Of a DNA stretch of 64,000 nt, positions 54,852 through 63,986 are shown piece after piece. The DNA comes from JBFMDN01 sp040753915 (GTDB lineage: Bacteria; Desulfobacterota; Desulfomonilia; Desulfomonilales; Desulfomonilaceae). The stretch is taken from positions 81,740-145,739 of the forward strand of contig JBFMDN010000005.1 in NCBI GenBank assembly GCA_040753915.1, written 5' to 3'. A model generated the notes under the pieces. It was given only the letters and a program-made list of their open reading frames with translations, ran no database searches and was not told the origin of the DNA. Made by a program: the position numbers and the translations under genes. The stretch's first letter is position 1. The number at the start of each line of letters is the position of its first letter.

Positions 54852-55592
54852 CTCGTAAAACGTGCGCAGGATGAAGTCCATCATTTCGTCCGCGTTGAGC
54901 CCTCGTTTCATCCTGTCTCCCTCAAAAAGCTCCACCAGAGACCTGTCGCAGGTTACGCTCAATTGGGCTCGGTCCGCAACGGCATTCGGGCTTTCAAACG
55001 GCACCGTCGGGGAAGGCGACTGTTCCGGCTCCTGCAGCTTCTGCCCGCGTGCTTCTTTCTCATCAAGAGCGTCTTTGACAAGCTCCTGCACAACGCGCCT
55101 CACTTCGGTCCTACTCAGGCTCTCAGATCCCGCGCTTTCCAGGCGGGAGACGCGATTCTCGAGCGTCGACACCTGTTTCTCCAGTTCTGAAACGCAACCG
55201 TTGTGGTAATCCATGATCGCGGCATTGATCGTGACCCTGACAGCACTGAGCACATAGTCCATCCATCCGGACGAGAGCTTCTCCTCTTCCGAAATTTCCC
55301 CCTCTTTCGACAATGCGTCGTTGGAAAGACTAAAATCGGGAATTCCATCAGCCCCGCTAAAAATGCACGGGCTCTCTGACCGTACCTGTCTCTCTTGGTC
55401 CCCTATAGGCCACAAACCATGCTCTTTCCATTGCTCGAGCATTGAGAGACGGTCCGGATCGAAATTTGTCGCCAGCGCAAGCGCCTCGTCTTCCGTCATA
55501 GAGAGATTGACCAGTTCGTCGGCTTTCTTGCGAATTTCCCAGGTTTCCTCTGCGAGTCTTCCTGTGAGCTTGTCGTCCAATTTGCCTTTCAT
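54831..55592 (-). CDS. Coiled-coil protein with RHH-like C-terminus, 3' end in the RAYT element
   Basis: I do not recognise a named family. The 253-aa protein is cytoplasmic and acidic. It has a helical N-terminus (WEIRKKADELVNLSMTEDE), a predicted coiled coil around 140-160 (SELEKQVSTLENRVSRLES), a charged proline-containing linker, and a C-terminal SVTCDRSLVELFEGDRMKRG segment that resembles a ribbon-helix-helix. The final codons, GSGLVS and the stop, are encoded by the inverted repeat of the neighbouring RAYT element, so the original end was probably replaced. The start is ATG 55592, after aaggaaagg. It follows the zinc-ribbon/Yip1 gene closely. Confidence 0.7.
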   Translation of the reverse strand: MKGKLDDKLTGRLAEETWEIRKKADELVNLSMTEDEALALATNFDPDRLSMLEQWKEHGLWPIGDQERQVRSESPCIFSGADGIPDFSLSNDALSKEGEISEEEKLSSGWMDYVLSAVRVTINAAIMDYHNGCVSELEKQVSTLENRVSRLESAGSESLSRTEVRRVVQELVKDALDEKEARGQKLQEPEQSPSPTVPFESPNAVADRAQLSVTCDRSLVELFEGDRMKRGLNADEMMDFILRTFYEGSGLVS

Positions 55593-55641
55593 CCGGGGCC
55601 TTTCCTTGGTCCGTAATCTGAGCTCGTGCTGCAATATCCCC

Positions 55642-56637
55642 CTAGCGCGTGCCTCCCATGATAGTTCCTATGGCAGCCAGACCAATGAACCAGGCAGCCA
55701 TGATGCCTAGGCCGCAACAGACAAGAATCGGGAGGAGAATAGCGAGAACAGCCTGGCCGGTCGTTGTTCCATGAACTTCCCGCAATCCTATCACCGCGGC
55801 CACCAGCACCCATATTCCCGATACGAGTGAGCCGACGAGGGGAAGCGCTTGCCAAATTTGAGCTGATTGGGAATAGCATTGAACTCTGAATGTTGCTTCA
55901 TAGTTTTCGTTTGCCCCACCGACAATGAGCAGACATACGTGAGTAATGGCAGATCCGACGAAAAGCCCTATGGCAGCCATGATCGGCGAGAGGACGATCC
56001 ACAGGACCAGGTTGGCAAACCCTCTGCCTTCTCCAGACGCAAGAATTGCTGTCCATATCTGACCAAGAACTAGGCCCAGGCCACCCAGGATTACCCCGAA
56101 GATCAAAGGCTTCGTGAGTCCTCCCTGGGGAGGGACTTGAGAAAAAAACTCGGTCGGTTTGAACAGGACACCCGTCACTGTCTGCTTGATCGCCTCGAAG
56201 AATCCCAGTCGATTCAGATCTTCCCACGGGACGTACTCATCACTTTCGTCGCTGTACTCTTTCCAGTCGGGTTCGATCCACCGTCCACAGTGATTGCACC
56301 TGACTGCCGCGAGATCAATAGGAGACGAGCAAAATGGGCACGGCCTTGTGTCTCCTGCCTGTCTTCCGGCAGGGCTTTCTCTCGAGTGCGTCGGCCGGGG
56401 CGGTGGCTCCGTCTCCGGACTGGGAGGTGGTGGCGGCTCCAACCGTTGGGGGCGTGCCGCGGGCGAAAGCCTGGCATCTGCTTCTGATTGCTTCAAGACA
56501 CCTGCTTTAACGAGCTTTGTCAGAAGACTTCGGAGGCCTGTCTCGGAAATTCCATATTTCTTCATGAGCTCGGCATTGCTCATTCCGCCGCGTATATCCC
56601 GCACAGCGTCTTTGGCACTTATTGCAGGCTTGCTCAT
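55642..56637 (-). CDS. HTH-like module, zinc ribbon and Yip1 membrane domain
   Basis: The protein has 331 aa in three parts. Residues ~4-53 are the ~50-residue module shared with the 4301 and 36471 proteins (VRDIRGGMSNAELMKKYGIS...). A proline-rich linker leads to a zinc ribbon with CPFC and CNHC at about 100-118. Residues ~145-331 form a Yip1-like domain with five hydrophobic helices. It is probably an inner-membrane protein with its N-terminus in the cytoplasm. Its partner and function are unknown. It precedes the coiled-coil gene in the same direction. Confidence 0.78.
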   Translation of the reverse strand: MSKPAISAKDAVRDIRGGMSNAELMKKYGISETGLRSLLTKLVKAGVLKQSEADARLSPAARPQRLEPPPPPSPETEPPPRPTHSRESPAGRQAGDTRPCPFCSSPIDLAAVRCNHCGRWIEPDWKEYSDESDEYVPWEDLNRLGFFEAIKQTVTGVLFKPTEFFSQVPPQGGLTKPLIFGVILGGLGLVLGQIWTAILASGEGRGFANLVLWIVLSPIMAAIGLFVGSAITHVCLLIVGGANENYEATFRVQCYSQSAQIWQALPLVGSLVSGIWVLVAAVIGLREVHGTTTGQAVLAILLPILVCCGLGIMAAWFIGLAAIGTIMGGTR

Positions 56638-56819
56638 TTCACCCCCTCAATAGACATTTCCCACACCTAGCCACCGGACGTGGGAACCTTACTTCTGTGC
56701 ACTGATCTGTGCGTTTGCAAGATCCGAGACTGCAACCTTCGGCACCTGCGAAGCGACCAGACTCTCCGACGGCAGGACGAACCGCCCGGTTGACGTGTCC
56801 GGCCGCTGCAAGGGCCTTC

Positions 56820-57059
56820 TTAGCCTCCGGCCACGGGCGGGAAAACAGCTACCCGGTCGCCCTCCTGCACCTCTTGCTCCGCTTGGGCTTGCCGTCCGTT
56901 GAGAAAGATGACCTTTACGGAATTCGATGGCACATTCAGCCTTTGGAGGAGATCCTTGATCTTGGTCTTATCGTCGACGTCCATGATGCACGCACTGCCC
57001 GTAGTGCCCTGTGGCAGCAGATGGGAAAGCGTCGCATAGAGAACTACTTGAACTTTCAT
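56820..57059 (-). CDS. MoaD/ThiS-family sulfur carrier
   Basis: This 79-aa ubiquitin-like sulfur carrier ends in PPVAGG; the terminal Gly-Gly is the site of thiocarboxylate formation. MoaD proteins feed sulfur to molybdopterin and ThiS proteins to thiamine thiazole; the PPVAGG end and ~80-aa size favour MoaD. The start is ATG 57059 (MKVQVVLY); the 20-residue extension looks spurious. No other molybdopterin or thiamine gene is nearby, so its pathway is undetermined. It could serve tungsten enzymes, which are common in such anaerobes. Confidence 0.82.
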   Translation of the reverse strand: MKVQVVLYATLSHLLPQGTTGSACIMDVDDKTKIKDLLQRLNVPSNSVKVIFLNGRQAQAEQEVQEGDRVAVFPPVAGG

Positions 57060-57152
57060 GGTACCGAGCCCCCCGGCATAGTAGTTCGGAGACGAAACTC
57101 TTTCCGGCAAGAACCTCATTTCCCCGATTTTTCTGGCATGGTCCCACTTGCC

Positions 57153-58256
57153 TCAGTTGGAGCTGGAAGTACCTTTGTCATTCCCGTTTTCGCGGTTTCG
57201 ACTCAGGTCGGTGTGATTTCGCTGGTACATGTTCACGGCATTGTTGTGTTCCCGGAGAGTTGTTGAGAAGTAGTGGGTGCCGTCGTTCCTGGCCACGAAG
57301 TAGAGGTACGGCTTGTCTTCCGGCTCCACGGCTGCTACGAGAGAAGCCTTTCCCGGGTTGGCTATGGGCCCGGGTGGAAGCCCCGCGTGCACATAGGTAT
57401 TATAGGGGTGATCTCGATTCAAATCAGCTCGGGTTATTCTCGATCCCATCGCCTTAATTCCATAGATAACGGTGGGATCTGATTGTAACCTCATGTTCTT
57501 TTTGAGCCTGTTGTGGAACACGGCCGATACCAGGCCATGCTCAGCCATGCGAGCTTCCTTTTCGATTAGCGACGCCAAGGTCACTACCTGAAAGGGAGTC
57601 CAGCCGTACCTGTCCGCGGTTGGCCTCACATCCCGGTCGTACACATCCCAGAACCTCTTGACCATGGCCTGAACAATTTTCTCGCCGCTCTGCTTTTCCG
57701 ACGGTCGGAAAAGGTAGGTGTCAGGAAAAAGATACCCCTCCAATGAGGATCCTTCCACTCCCAGCTCCTTGAGCAAAGCAGGGTTCCTGGCCATATCCAG
57801 GAATCGTTGGCGCTCCATAATTCCGCGCTTATCAAAGAGGTCAGCAATCTGATAAATGTTGTAGCCTTCGGGAACCGTAATGGAGAACATGAGTGTTTTG
57901 CCGCTGATCAGCAGGTCGAGCACTTCTCCGGCGTCGCTCCCGGTCTTGAGAGCATAATCTCCTGCTTTGATCTTGCCCTGCTCGCCTCGAATCAGTGCCA
58001 CAATCTTGAACACAAGCCGGTTGGAAATGATCCCTTTCTCGTGAAGCAATGCTGCCACCTGCGACAACGATGCTCCCTTGGGAACAGACACGATCACCTC
58101 TTCGCCTGCCGGTACAGGCGCGATCTTGCGCCCGGACGTGGCCTCCTCGAGCATCTTGGGCAAATAGGAATGAAGCAGATACCCCCCGACCGCCAAACCT
58201 GCGAGCGCTACCAACACGCACACACTCTTGAAAACGGAGACTATCGATACCCTCAT
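57153..58256 (-). CDS. mltG: Endolytic murein transglycosylase MltG
   Basis: This 367-aa inner-membrane protein has one N-terminal transmembrane helix (~10-28), a LysM-like region and the YceG/MltG catalytic domain. The catalytic Glu232 is visible in LASLIEKEA, and the family motifs YLFPDTY and LPPGPIANPG are present. It cuts nascent peptidoglycan strands and limits their length. Its start overlaps the ruvX stop (ATGA at 58253-58256), a pairing frequent in bacteria. The C-terminal tail is polar and rich in Asn and Arg. Confidence 0.92.
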   Translation of the reverse strand: MRVSIVSVFKSVCVLVALAGLAVGGYLLHSYLPKMLEEATSGRKIAPVPAGEEVIVSVPKGASLSQVAALLHEKGIISNRLVFKIVALIRGEQGKIKAGDYALKTGSDAGEVLDLLISGKTLMFSITVPEGYNIYQIADLFDKRGIMERQRFLDMARNPALLKELGVEGSSLEGYLFPDTYLFRPSEKQSGEKIVQAMVKRFWDVYDRDVRPTADRYGWTPFQVVTLASLIEKEARMAEHGLVSAVFHNRLKKNMRLQSDPTVIYGIKAMGSRITRADLNRDHPYNTYVHAGLPPGPIANPGKASLVAAVEPEDKPYLYFVARNDGTHYFSTTLREHNNAVNMYQRNHTDLSRNRENGNDKGTSSSN

Positions 58257-58684
58257 TGATCCGATACAGCCTCATAGTGCTTGTTGTCCAGGTATCCCTG
58301 GAGAATGATTACAGCAGCAACCTTGTCCATGAGCTTTCGGCGTTTCGCTCGGCTCATATCCGCTTCCAACAAAGCTCGTTCCGCAGCTACCGTGCTCAAC
58401 CGTTCATCCCATTCCACCACCGGGACATCAACCACGTCGCGAAGCATCGCCATGAAGGACCTGACCTTCTCTGCCTGAGGACCTTCGGTCCCATTCATAT
58501 TATAGGGCATTCCGGCCACTATTTCCTCTACCCCGTGCCGCTGCACAATTTCAGAAACCATGCGCAGGTCCGCTTCCGGATTCCTGCGGATCACCGTTTC
58601 CAGACCCTGGGCAGTAATCCCCAGCTCGTCGCTGATCGCAACCCCTATCCGCTTAGAGCCTATGTCCAGACCTAGAATTCTCAT
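58253..58684 (-). CDS. ruvX: Putative pre-16S rRNA nuclease RuvX/YqgF
   Basis: This 143-aa RNase-H-fold protein is of the YqgF/RuvX family. Conserved elements are RILGLDIGSKRIGVAIS (Asp7), AGMPYNMNG, VEWDERLST and DKVAAVIILQGYL. It matures the 5' end of 16S rRNA. ATG 58684 gives the family's normal length (about 140); the longer frame from 58726 adds 14 residues that do not belong. It overlaps mltG by 4 bp. Confidence 0.9.
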   Translation of the reverse strand: MRILGLDIGSKRIGVAISDELGITAQGLETVIRRNPEADLRMVSEIVQRHGVEEIVAGMPYNMNGTEGPQAEKVRSFMAMLRDVVDVPVVEWDERLSTVAAERALLEADMSRAKRRKLMDKVAAVIILQGYLDNKHYEAVSDQ

Positions 58685-59237
58685 CAAATTAGGCGGTCCT
58701 CGTCCGGGATTGCGAAAGTAATCCACCTTCCGGCGAGATGAACAAGATGTGCCCGGAAACTACCACTGGATCAACGGCCTCCGCGGAAGCTGCCACAGCA
58801 TTACTGCCACGCGTTGAATATGTGTGGTGCTCGTCACGGTTGAAAGCCAACGGGCCTCCGAAGGACATGTCACGATCGCAGCGGTCCAGGCTTCCGAACC
58901 GCGACTGCGGCGCACCTGGATTATGGCCAACACGATAGTGGAGTGCGGACAGTATTTTTACACGGTCGTTTATCACTCAGGTTCTGACGTGTGCCCGGAC
59001 CTACTTTCCATTCGGTCCGCTGTAGCATCCGCTTTCAACTCGCCGATCGCAAATCCGTCGATTGTGCTCGGTTTCGTGTAGTCAATTATGAAGTGACTGT
59101 CAAGCCCCGTGGAGCGCGATCGCGAAGTACCATCCGCACGGCAGCTCATCTTTCGGGAGCGACCTGACCCTCGTCTTGGCGCTCACAATCACGATCGGCG
59201 ATTCCGCATTTTTCCCATCCCCCGCCACGCCGTCGCG
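58685..59237. other. Intergenic region without a supported gene
   Basis: 553 bp between ruvX and the TPR-like gene. Two plus-strand frames of 80-odd codons exist but have no recognisable product or ribosome site. It must contain the ruvX promoter; I could not identify it. Confidence 0.5.
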
Positions 59238-59831
59238 TCAGGACTTGCCGCTTTCGGCGAGCGCCTCTGCTACATCCAGGATGAACTGTGCATCTTCCTC
59301 ATCCGTGTAAGGGATGCATCGGCTCGGCGCAAAGGGAAGTTGGACGTCAAGCGGGCGTGAAGGTGGCTTCGTTATTCGCTTGCTCCCTGCTAGCTTTACC
59401 GGAAGAGCCTCAAACGCCTCGGCTGACACGAGCACGAGATTGTCCTCATCCGAGACGAACGCGAGCCCCGCGGAAACAGACCCCTTCTTCCCAAAAATTG
59501 ACTTGAATCCTTTCTTCAGCTTCGCTGTCAGTGGGCCAAGATTAGACCTCATTTCGCCTATCGCGGTAATTCCGTCGAGAGCTTGTCGACGTTGAACCTC
59601 CGTGCCCATAACCAGGGCCTCCTCAAAACTTTCTAAGGCTGCCGTCAGGTGCTTCTTAGAGAGATGGGCACGAGCCTCGATCAGCATATTCCTCGCTTCG
59701 GCTTCGTCCTCCGAATCGGGATCGTGAACACGGCCGTAGTACTGCACCGCTGTACTCACATCACCCCGTTGCAGAAATTCTCTCCCTTTTGCTAGGGAGA
59801 ATTCCCCTGATTCTGCATTTGTCCCGATCAT
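59238..59831 (-). CDS. TPR-like protein of unknown function
   Basis: I recognise no family. The 197-aa protein has an N-terminal region with two TPR-like helix pairs (about 13-75: LAKGREFLQRGDVSTAVQYY and HLTAALESFEEALV). A basic segment follows (KLKKGFKSIFGKKGS), then a C-terminal domain ending in DEEDAQFILDVAEALAESGK. No signal peptide or membrane helix is seen. ATG 59831 is preceded by gaggg six bases away. It lies divergent from the histidine kinase gene, with about 270 bp between them. Confidence 0.65.
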   Translation of the reverse strand: MIGTNAESGEFSLAKGREFLQRGDVSTAVQYYGRVHDPDSEDEAEARNMLIEARAHLSKKHLTAALESFEEALVMGTEVQRRQALDGITAIGEMRSNLGPLTAKLKKGFKSIFGKKGSVSAGLAFVSDEDNLVLVSAEAFEALPVKLAGSKRITKPPSRPLDVQLPFAPSRCIPYTDEEDAQFILDVAEALAESGKS

Positions 59832-60101
59832 GGATTGCCCTCGATGGCCCTTTCCCAAGGAGGCCGGCTCATCTTGGGGCGGAACGGTTTCCCCGGACGG
59901 CTGGGAAGGAGCGCCTCAAATCGATATGTTGGGATTAGGCTTTTTTTTCGATACCTTCGCCCAATTTAATGACGTACTGCATAACATATTTGTCTCCGCT
60001 TTGCAACTTGTTTCGCATTTTTATTACCGATAGCCAATCCCGGCACCGCCCCACCCCCACCTCGCCTCTTGTGTCAGGGCTCAGCCTGTAGTATTCCTAA
60101 C

Positions 60102-61958
60102 ATGAGATCCGCGCAAGAAAAAGCAAGCAGCCGATCACTTGAACGCATGAAAATCAAGGCGATTCTCAGATATCTCCCCGTATTGTCCATAGTCTTGGTG
60201 GCGGGAACTCTTCTTGTCATTGTCGTCCTGTTCACCTTGCGGACCATCAATGCTCAGAATACGCGTATGGAAGAGTTTACTGCTCGCCAGGGGATCTCGG
60301 TAATCCGGACCCTCGAAGCGGGGACTCGCACGGGATTCATGGAGGGTGATTGGGGGGTAGAGCACCTCCAGATGCTCATAGAGCAGGCCGCCAAGGATCC
60401 GGAAGTGGAATGGGTCGGACTGATCAATAGTGACGGTCTCATCCTGGCACACAGCGAGCCTGCGAAGATCGGCCTCCGTCTTCTCATGGGCAAGGAGATG
60501 AACACCGTGCAGACCGTCATTCGCACGGGAGAGCCATTGTCGTACAAGGTTGGGCTTCCGGACGGTCGTCAGATTTTCGAGATTTGGAAGACCTTTACTC
60601 CCTTTCCGGATCAGATTGCACAGAGCGAAGTCATAGCCAGACAAACTCACATCGGAAAAGAGTTGCTGGACGTATTCGATCGGGAGCGCAAGCATGTCAT
60701 TTTCCTTGGCCTTCGCATGGACCGCTTCAAGGAGATCCGTCACAAGGACATCGTTCTTGCCATATTTATGGGCGCAATTCTTTTCATCGTGGGATCTGCC
60801 AGCGTGTACTTTATCTTTGTGGTCCAGAATGCGTACCTCGTGCGCAAGACCCTCGATGAAATGCGCACATACACTCGCAATGTGCAAGAGAGCATGGCCA
60901 ACGGGCTCATTACCGTGGATCGATCCCTCCGGGTGGCAACGTTCAATTCCATAGCACTGGACATCCTTCGCAAGTCGAAGGAAGAGGTCGAGGGACGCCC
61001 GATCAAAGACATTCTCCCCTTGGAGGATGAAATCAAGCAAGTCTTATCCGATCCGGAATCGATCCTGGAGAAAGAGGTCAAGATTGCCAGCGAGGGAAAG
61101 GGGAAGACTTTCCTCGGGCTCTCGGTTTCTCCCCTCCGGGAGCCGGATTCGCAGATCCCACGCGGTGCGGTCGTGATACTGCGTGACTTGACCATGATTC
61201 GCGAGCTCGAACAAAAGGTGATTGTCAGCGAGAAGTTCGCTGCTCTGGGCAGACTCTCTGCAGGAGTGGCCCACGAAATTCGTAACCCGCTCAACTCCAT
61301 TCGAGGTTTTATTCAGTATTTCCAGAAGAAATTGCCTTTGGAGGAGGAAGATTACCGCTATACTGAGCTCATGCTGACCGAAGTCGACAGGCTCAACCGC
61401 GTCATATCCAAATTGTTGGCGTACTCAAAACCGCGGGAGCCGCGTCTCAGTCTCAGATCCCCGGAGGGCATTGTGAGCCATTGCCTTCAGGTAGTTGCTC
61501 GGGAGGCATCTGAGGCTGGTGTAGAGCTGGTGCACGTCCCAGGTGGCGACGAAGTTCCGCTGGTGCTCATGGACGCGGACCAGATGACCCAAGTATTTCT
61601 CAATCTCCTGATCAACGCCATAGAAGTGGTGCCGCGCGGCGGCAGGGTCACGGTGACGTACGACACCGACGAACATGGAAGGCTCCATATCTCTGTAGAA
61701 GATAACGGTAGCGGCATACCTCGGGAAAACCTCGACAAGCTTTTCGACCCCTTCTTCTCCACGAAGAAAAAAGGGACCGGCCTGGGACTTGCAATTGTCA
61801 AGAGTATTATTGAAAGCCATGGCGGCGAGATAGAAGTCGAGTCAGATCCCGGTTCGGGGGCGCGTTTTACCGTGATATTGGATGCATATCGGACCTCAGC
61901 CGAAGAGCCGGTGGAAGAAGCGGGAACGGCCCTGCGGACGTCCGCTCAGCTCCCTTAG
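60102..61958 (+). CDS. Membrane histidine kinase (PAS, HisKA, HATPase)
   Basis: This 618-aa NtrB/ZraS-type sensor kinase has a first transmembrane helix at about 15-40, a periplasmic sensing region of ~170 residues, a second helix at about 215-240, and a PAS domain around 255-365. The H-box VAHEIRNPLNSIRGF holds the phospho-accepting His near 390. The ATPase has N (NLLINAIE), G1 (EDNGSGIP), F and G2 (KKGTGLGLAIV) boxes. The start is uncertain: ATG 60102 and ATG 60147 are both possible and neither has a good ribosome site. It is followed 40 bp later by its NtrC-type partner. Confidence 0.9.
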   Translation: MRSAQEKASSRSLERMKIKAILRYLPVLSIVLVAGTLLVIVVLFTLRTINAQNTRMEEFTARQGISVIRTLEAGTRTGFMEGDWGVEHLQMLIEQAAKDPEVEWVGLINSDGLILAHSEPAKIGLRLLMGKEMNTVQTVIRTGEPLSYKVGLPDGRQIFEIWKTFTPFPDQIAQSEVIARQTHIGKELLDVFDRERKHVIFLGLRMDRFKEIRHKDIVLAIFMGAILFIVGSASVYFIFVVQNAYLVRKTLDEMRTYTRNVQESMANGLITVDRSLRVATFNSIALDILRKSKEEVEGRPIKDILPLEDEIKQVLSDPESILEKEVKIASEGKGKTFLGLSVSPLREPDSQIPRGAVVILRDLTMIRELEQKVIVSEKFAALGRLSAGVAHEIRNPLNSIRGFIQYFQKKLPLEEEDYRYTELMLTEVDRLNRVISKLLAYSKPREPRLSLRSPEGIVSHCLQVVAREASEAGVELVHVPGGDEVPLVLMDADQMTQVFLNLLINAIEVVPRGGRVTVTYDTDEHGRLHISVEDNGSGIPRENLDKLFDPFFSTKKKGTGLGLAIVKSIIESHGGEIEVESDPGSGARFTVILDAYRTSAEEPVEEAGTALRTSAQLP

Positions 61959-61998
61959 CACCTCGCTCCCACCGCCGGATGTCCGATAAGGAAGAAAG

Positions 61999-63399
61999 AT
62001 GACAGAACGGAAGGCCAAAATCCTTGTAGTTGACGACGAACCGTCTCAGCGCAAAATGTTGAAGGCCAATCTTTACCTTGACGGGTACGAGGTCTTCGAA
62101 GCCGAAGACGGGACTGACGCCATTGCCAGGGTTTCCGAGGAATTCTATGACCTCATATTGATGGACAACCGCATGTCCCAGATGGATGGCATTGAAGCAC
62201 TGAAAGAAATAAAGAAGATTTCCCCGGGAATCCCCATCATTATCATTACTGCGCATGCATCGGTAGAGACTGCCGTGGAGGCGCTGCAATCAGGCGCACA
62301 CAATTATTTGATCAAACCGCTGGACATCGACGAGCTGCGGATAAAGGTGCAGCAGACCCTCGAATTCTGGAGGCTGAAGGAAGACAACATCCTCCAACGG
62401 CAACGGATCGAAAACCTTTTCGATGCGTCGCGTATTGTAGGACGATCTCAGAAGATGAAAGAGGTCCTGGAGCGTGTGGCCATGGTCGCCCCCTCCCTTA
62501 CGTCCGTCCTGATCCTGGGAGAATCGGGAACGGGAAAGGAGCTCATAGCAAATGCTATTCATCAGGGCTCTCCGCGTGCCGATCAACGATTCATTAAGAT
62601 CAACTGCGCGGCACTTCCTGAGACCTTGCTGGAAAGCGAGCTCTTCGGACACGAAAAGGGCGCGTTCACTGGTGCTGTGGGCCGCCGTCCAGGACGATTC
62701 GAGCTGGCTGACGGAGGAAGCATATTTCTTGACGAAATAGCCGAGATGACCCCGGCTACCCAAGCCAAACTCCTCCGAGTTCTCCAAGAGCGGGAATTCG
62801 AGCCGCTAGGATCCACAAAGACCGTCAAAGTGGACATTAGAATCATTACGGCCACCAATCGTGATCTCCAGGAAGAGGTGAAGAGCGGAAGATTCCGCGA
62901 GGATCTTTTCTACAGACTTAACGTGGTTCCCATCGAGCTCCCTCCTCTCCGCGAGCGCAGGGAGGATATCCCGCTGTTGGTCGAGCATTTTCTCCAGATT
63001 TACAACGAGAGAAACGGACGCAGTCTCCAGGGATTCCATCCAAGGGCCCTGGACGCCCTGATGCGTTACAACTGGCCCGGTAATATTAGAGAATTGGAGA
63101 ATCTTGTGGAACGTGCCGTGATCCTCACCCGAGACGACTACGTTCCCTTTTCCGAATTGCCTGAGGCAATCCGGACGGCTTCGGGAGTTGACAAATCCGA
63201 CGAGATCCGATCCGGCATTCCGCTGGGCATGACCATTAGAGAAATGGAACGGGAGTTGATACTCAAGACCCTGGAGGACAACGAAGGGAACAGAACTCGC
63301 AGCGCTCGGATTCTCGGTATCACGCGGCGGACTCTGCAACACAAGCTTAAGGAATACGATATTGACCAATCGAGCTCGGACGGTCCGCTGGAGTCGTGA
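61999..63399 (+). CDS. Sigma-54-dependent response regulator (NtrC family)
   Basis: This 466-aa regulator has a receiver at 1-120 with the acidic pair at 12-13, phospho-acceptor Asp56 in LILMDNRMS and Lys in YLIKPLD. The AAA+ domain has GESGTGKE, the GAFTGA loop and FLDEIAEM. The C-terminus is a Fis-type helix-turn-helix (RSARILGITRRTLQHKLKEY). It is the partner of the upstream kinase and activates sigma-54 promoters; the targets are unknown. It has a standard receiver, unlike the activator at 30298, so the two answer to different signals. An aaggaag site precedes the ATG. Confidence 0.93.
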   Translation: MTERKAKILVVDDEPSQRKMLKANLYLDGYEVFEAEDGTDAIARVSEEFYDLILMDNRMSQMDGIEALKEIKKISPGIPIIIITAHASVETAVEALQSGAHNYLIKPLDIDELRIKVQQTLEFWRLKEDNILQRQRIENLFDASRIVGRSQKMKEVLERVAMVAPSLTSVLILGESGTGKELIANAIHQGSPRADQRFIKINCAALPETLLESELFGHEKGAFTGAVGRRPGRFELADGGSIFLDEIAEMTPATQAKLLRVLQEREFEPLGSTKTVKVDIRIITATNRDLQEEVKSGRFREDLFYRLNVVPIELPPLRERREDIPLLVEHFLQIYNERNGRSLQGFHPRALDALMRYNWPGNIRELENLVERAVILTRDDYVPFSELPEAIRTASGVDKSDEIRSGIPLGMTIREMERELILKTLEDNEGNRTRSARILGITRRTLQHKLKEYDIDQSSSDGPLES

Positions 63400-63532
63400 A
63401 TCGTTCCATCACGCCAACCGCGGCTTGCTCGAAAATCTCTGACTGAATTGCACACGTCCAGAATTTCGGCTCTGCTCCCGATATGGACGACATACCCTCC
63501 AGGTACTATACTATGTCAAAGGATCACAGGGT

Positions 63533-63772
63533 ATGACCGTCATGGGCAAATTATCTGCAGTAAAGACACGAGAACACGCGGCAGCCCTGAGAGAGAGGGA
63601 TCGGTTTCTCAGCGAGCATCCGGAGCTGCGGGGCTTTCAGCGAGACATTGACGAGATGCTGGGCAGTGCCGGGTCAGATCACAACCGATTGGTGCTCATC
63701 CACAATCTCATGATGGATGCGGTCCGAAAACTGGATGACCAACTCCACTCTCTGTTGCGCGTAGGTCAATGA
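63533..63772 (+). CDS. Small conserved helical protein
   Basis: The 79-aa protein is basic and helical, with no cysteine and no signal or membrane segment. It includes HAAALRERDRFLSEHPELRGF and the DHNRLVLIHNLMMDAVRKLD stretch. I recall similar short proteins, sometimes in deltaproteobacteria, but cannot name a family. ATG 63533 has an aagga element nine bases upstream; ATG 63542 is an alternative. It follows the response regulator after 133 bp and may be a separate unit. Confidence 0.55.
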   Translation: MTVMGKLSAVKTREHAAALRERDRFLSEHPELRGFQRDIDEMLGSAGSDHNRLVLIHNLMMDAVRKLDDQLHSLLRVGQ

Positions 63773-63787
63773 CGCGCATATGGAAAC

Positions 63788-63870
63788 TGTCTCAAAACTC
63801 GGGAAACAGCAGAAAAAGTGGTACGGTGAGGGAGGATACTGCCCATGGAGTCCTCACCCCATCCTCTCCC
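63788..63870. repeat. Partial copy of the 33526-33758 MITE-like element
   Basis: TGTCTCAAAACTCGGGA (63788-63804) is identical to the left end of the element at 33531-33547. About 50 bp later CCTCACCCCATCCTCTCCC recalls its inner repeat. The rest is diverged and no right end is visible within the window. Confidence 0.55.
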
Positions 63871-63915
63871 CGAGGGAGCATAGGCGTTAAGTTAGAAGTG
63901 GAACGGCCAATTGTT

Positions 63916-63986
63916 CGTCATTCCGGCGAAAGCCGGAATCCAGTCCTTCCAATATGTTATGGACCCCGGCTTTCGCCGGGGTGACG
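63916..63986. repeat. Inverted REP-type repeat
   Basis: GTCATTCCGGCGAAAGCCGG (inside 63916-63943) and CCGGCTTTCGCCGGGGTGAC (inside 63961-63986) are inverted copies of the well-known proteobacterial intergenic element, each with an internal CCGGC-GAAA-GCCGG hairpin. Confidence 0.8.

Noticed and set aside
63951..63960. CAATATGTTA, one base off the palindrome motif
   Set aside because: It lies in the loop of a REP-type repeat at the window edge with no promoter, so it is taken as coincidence.
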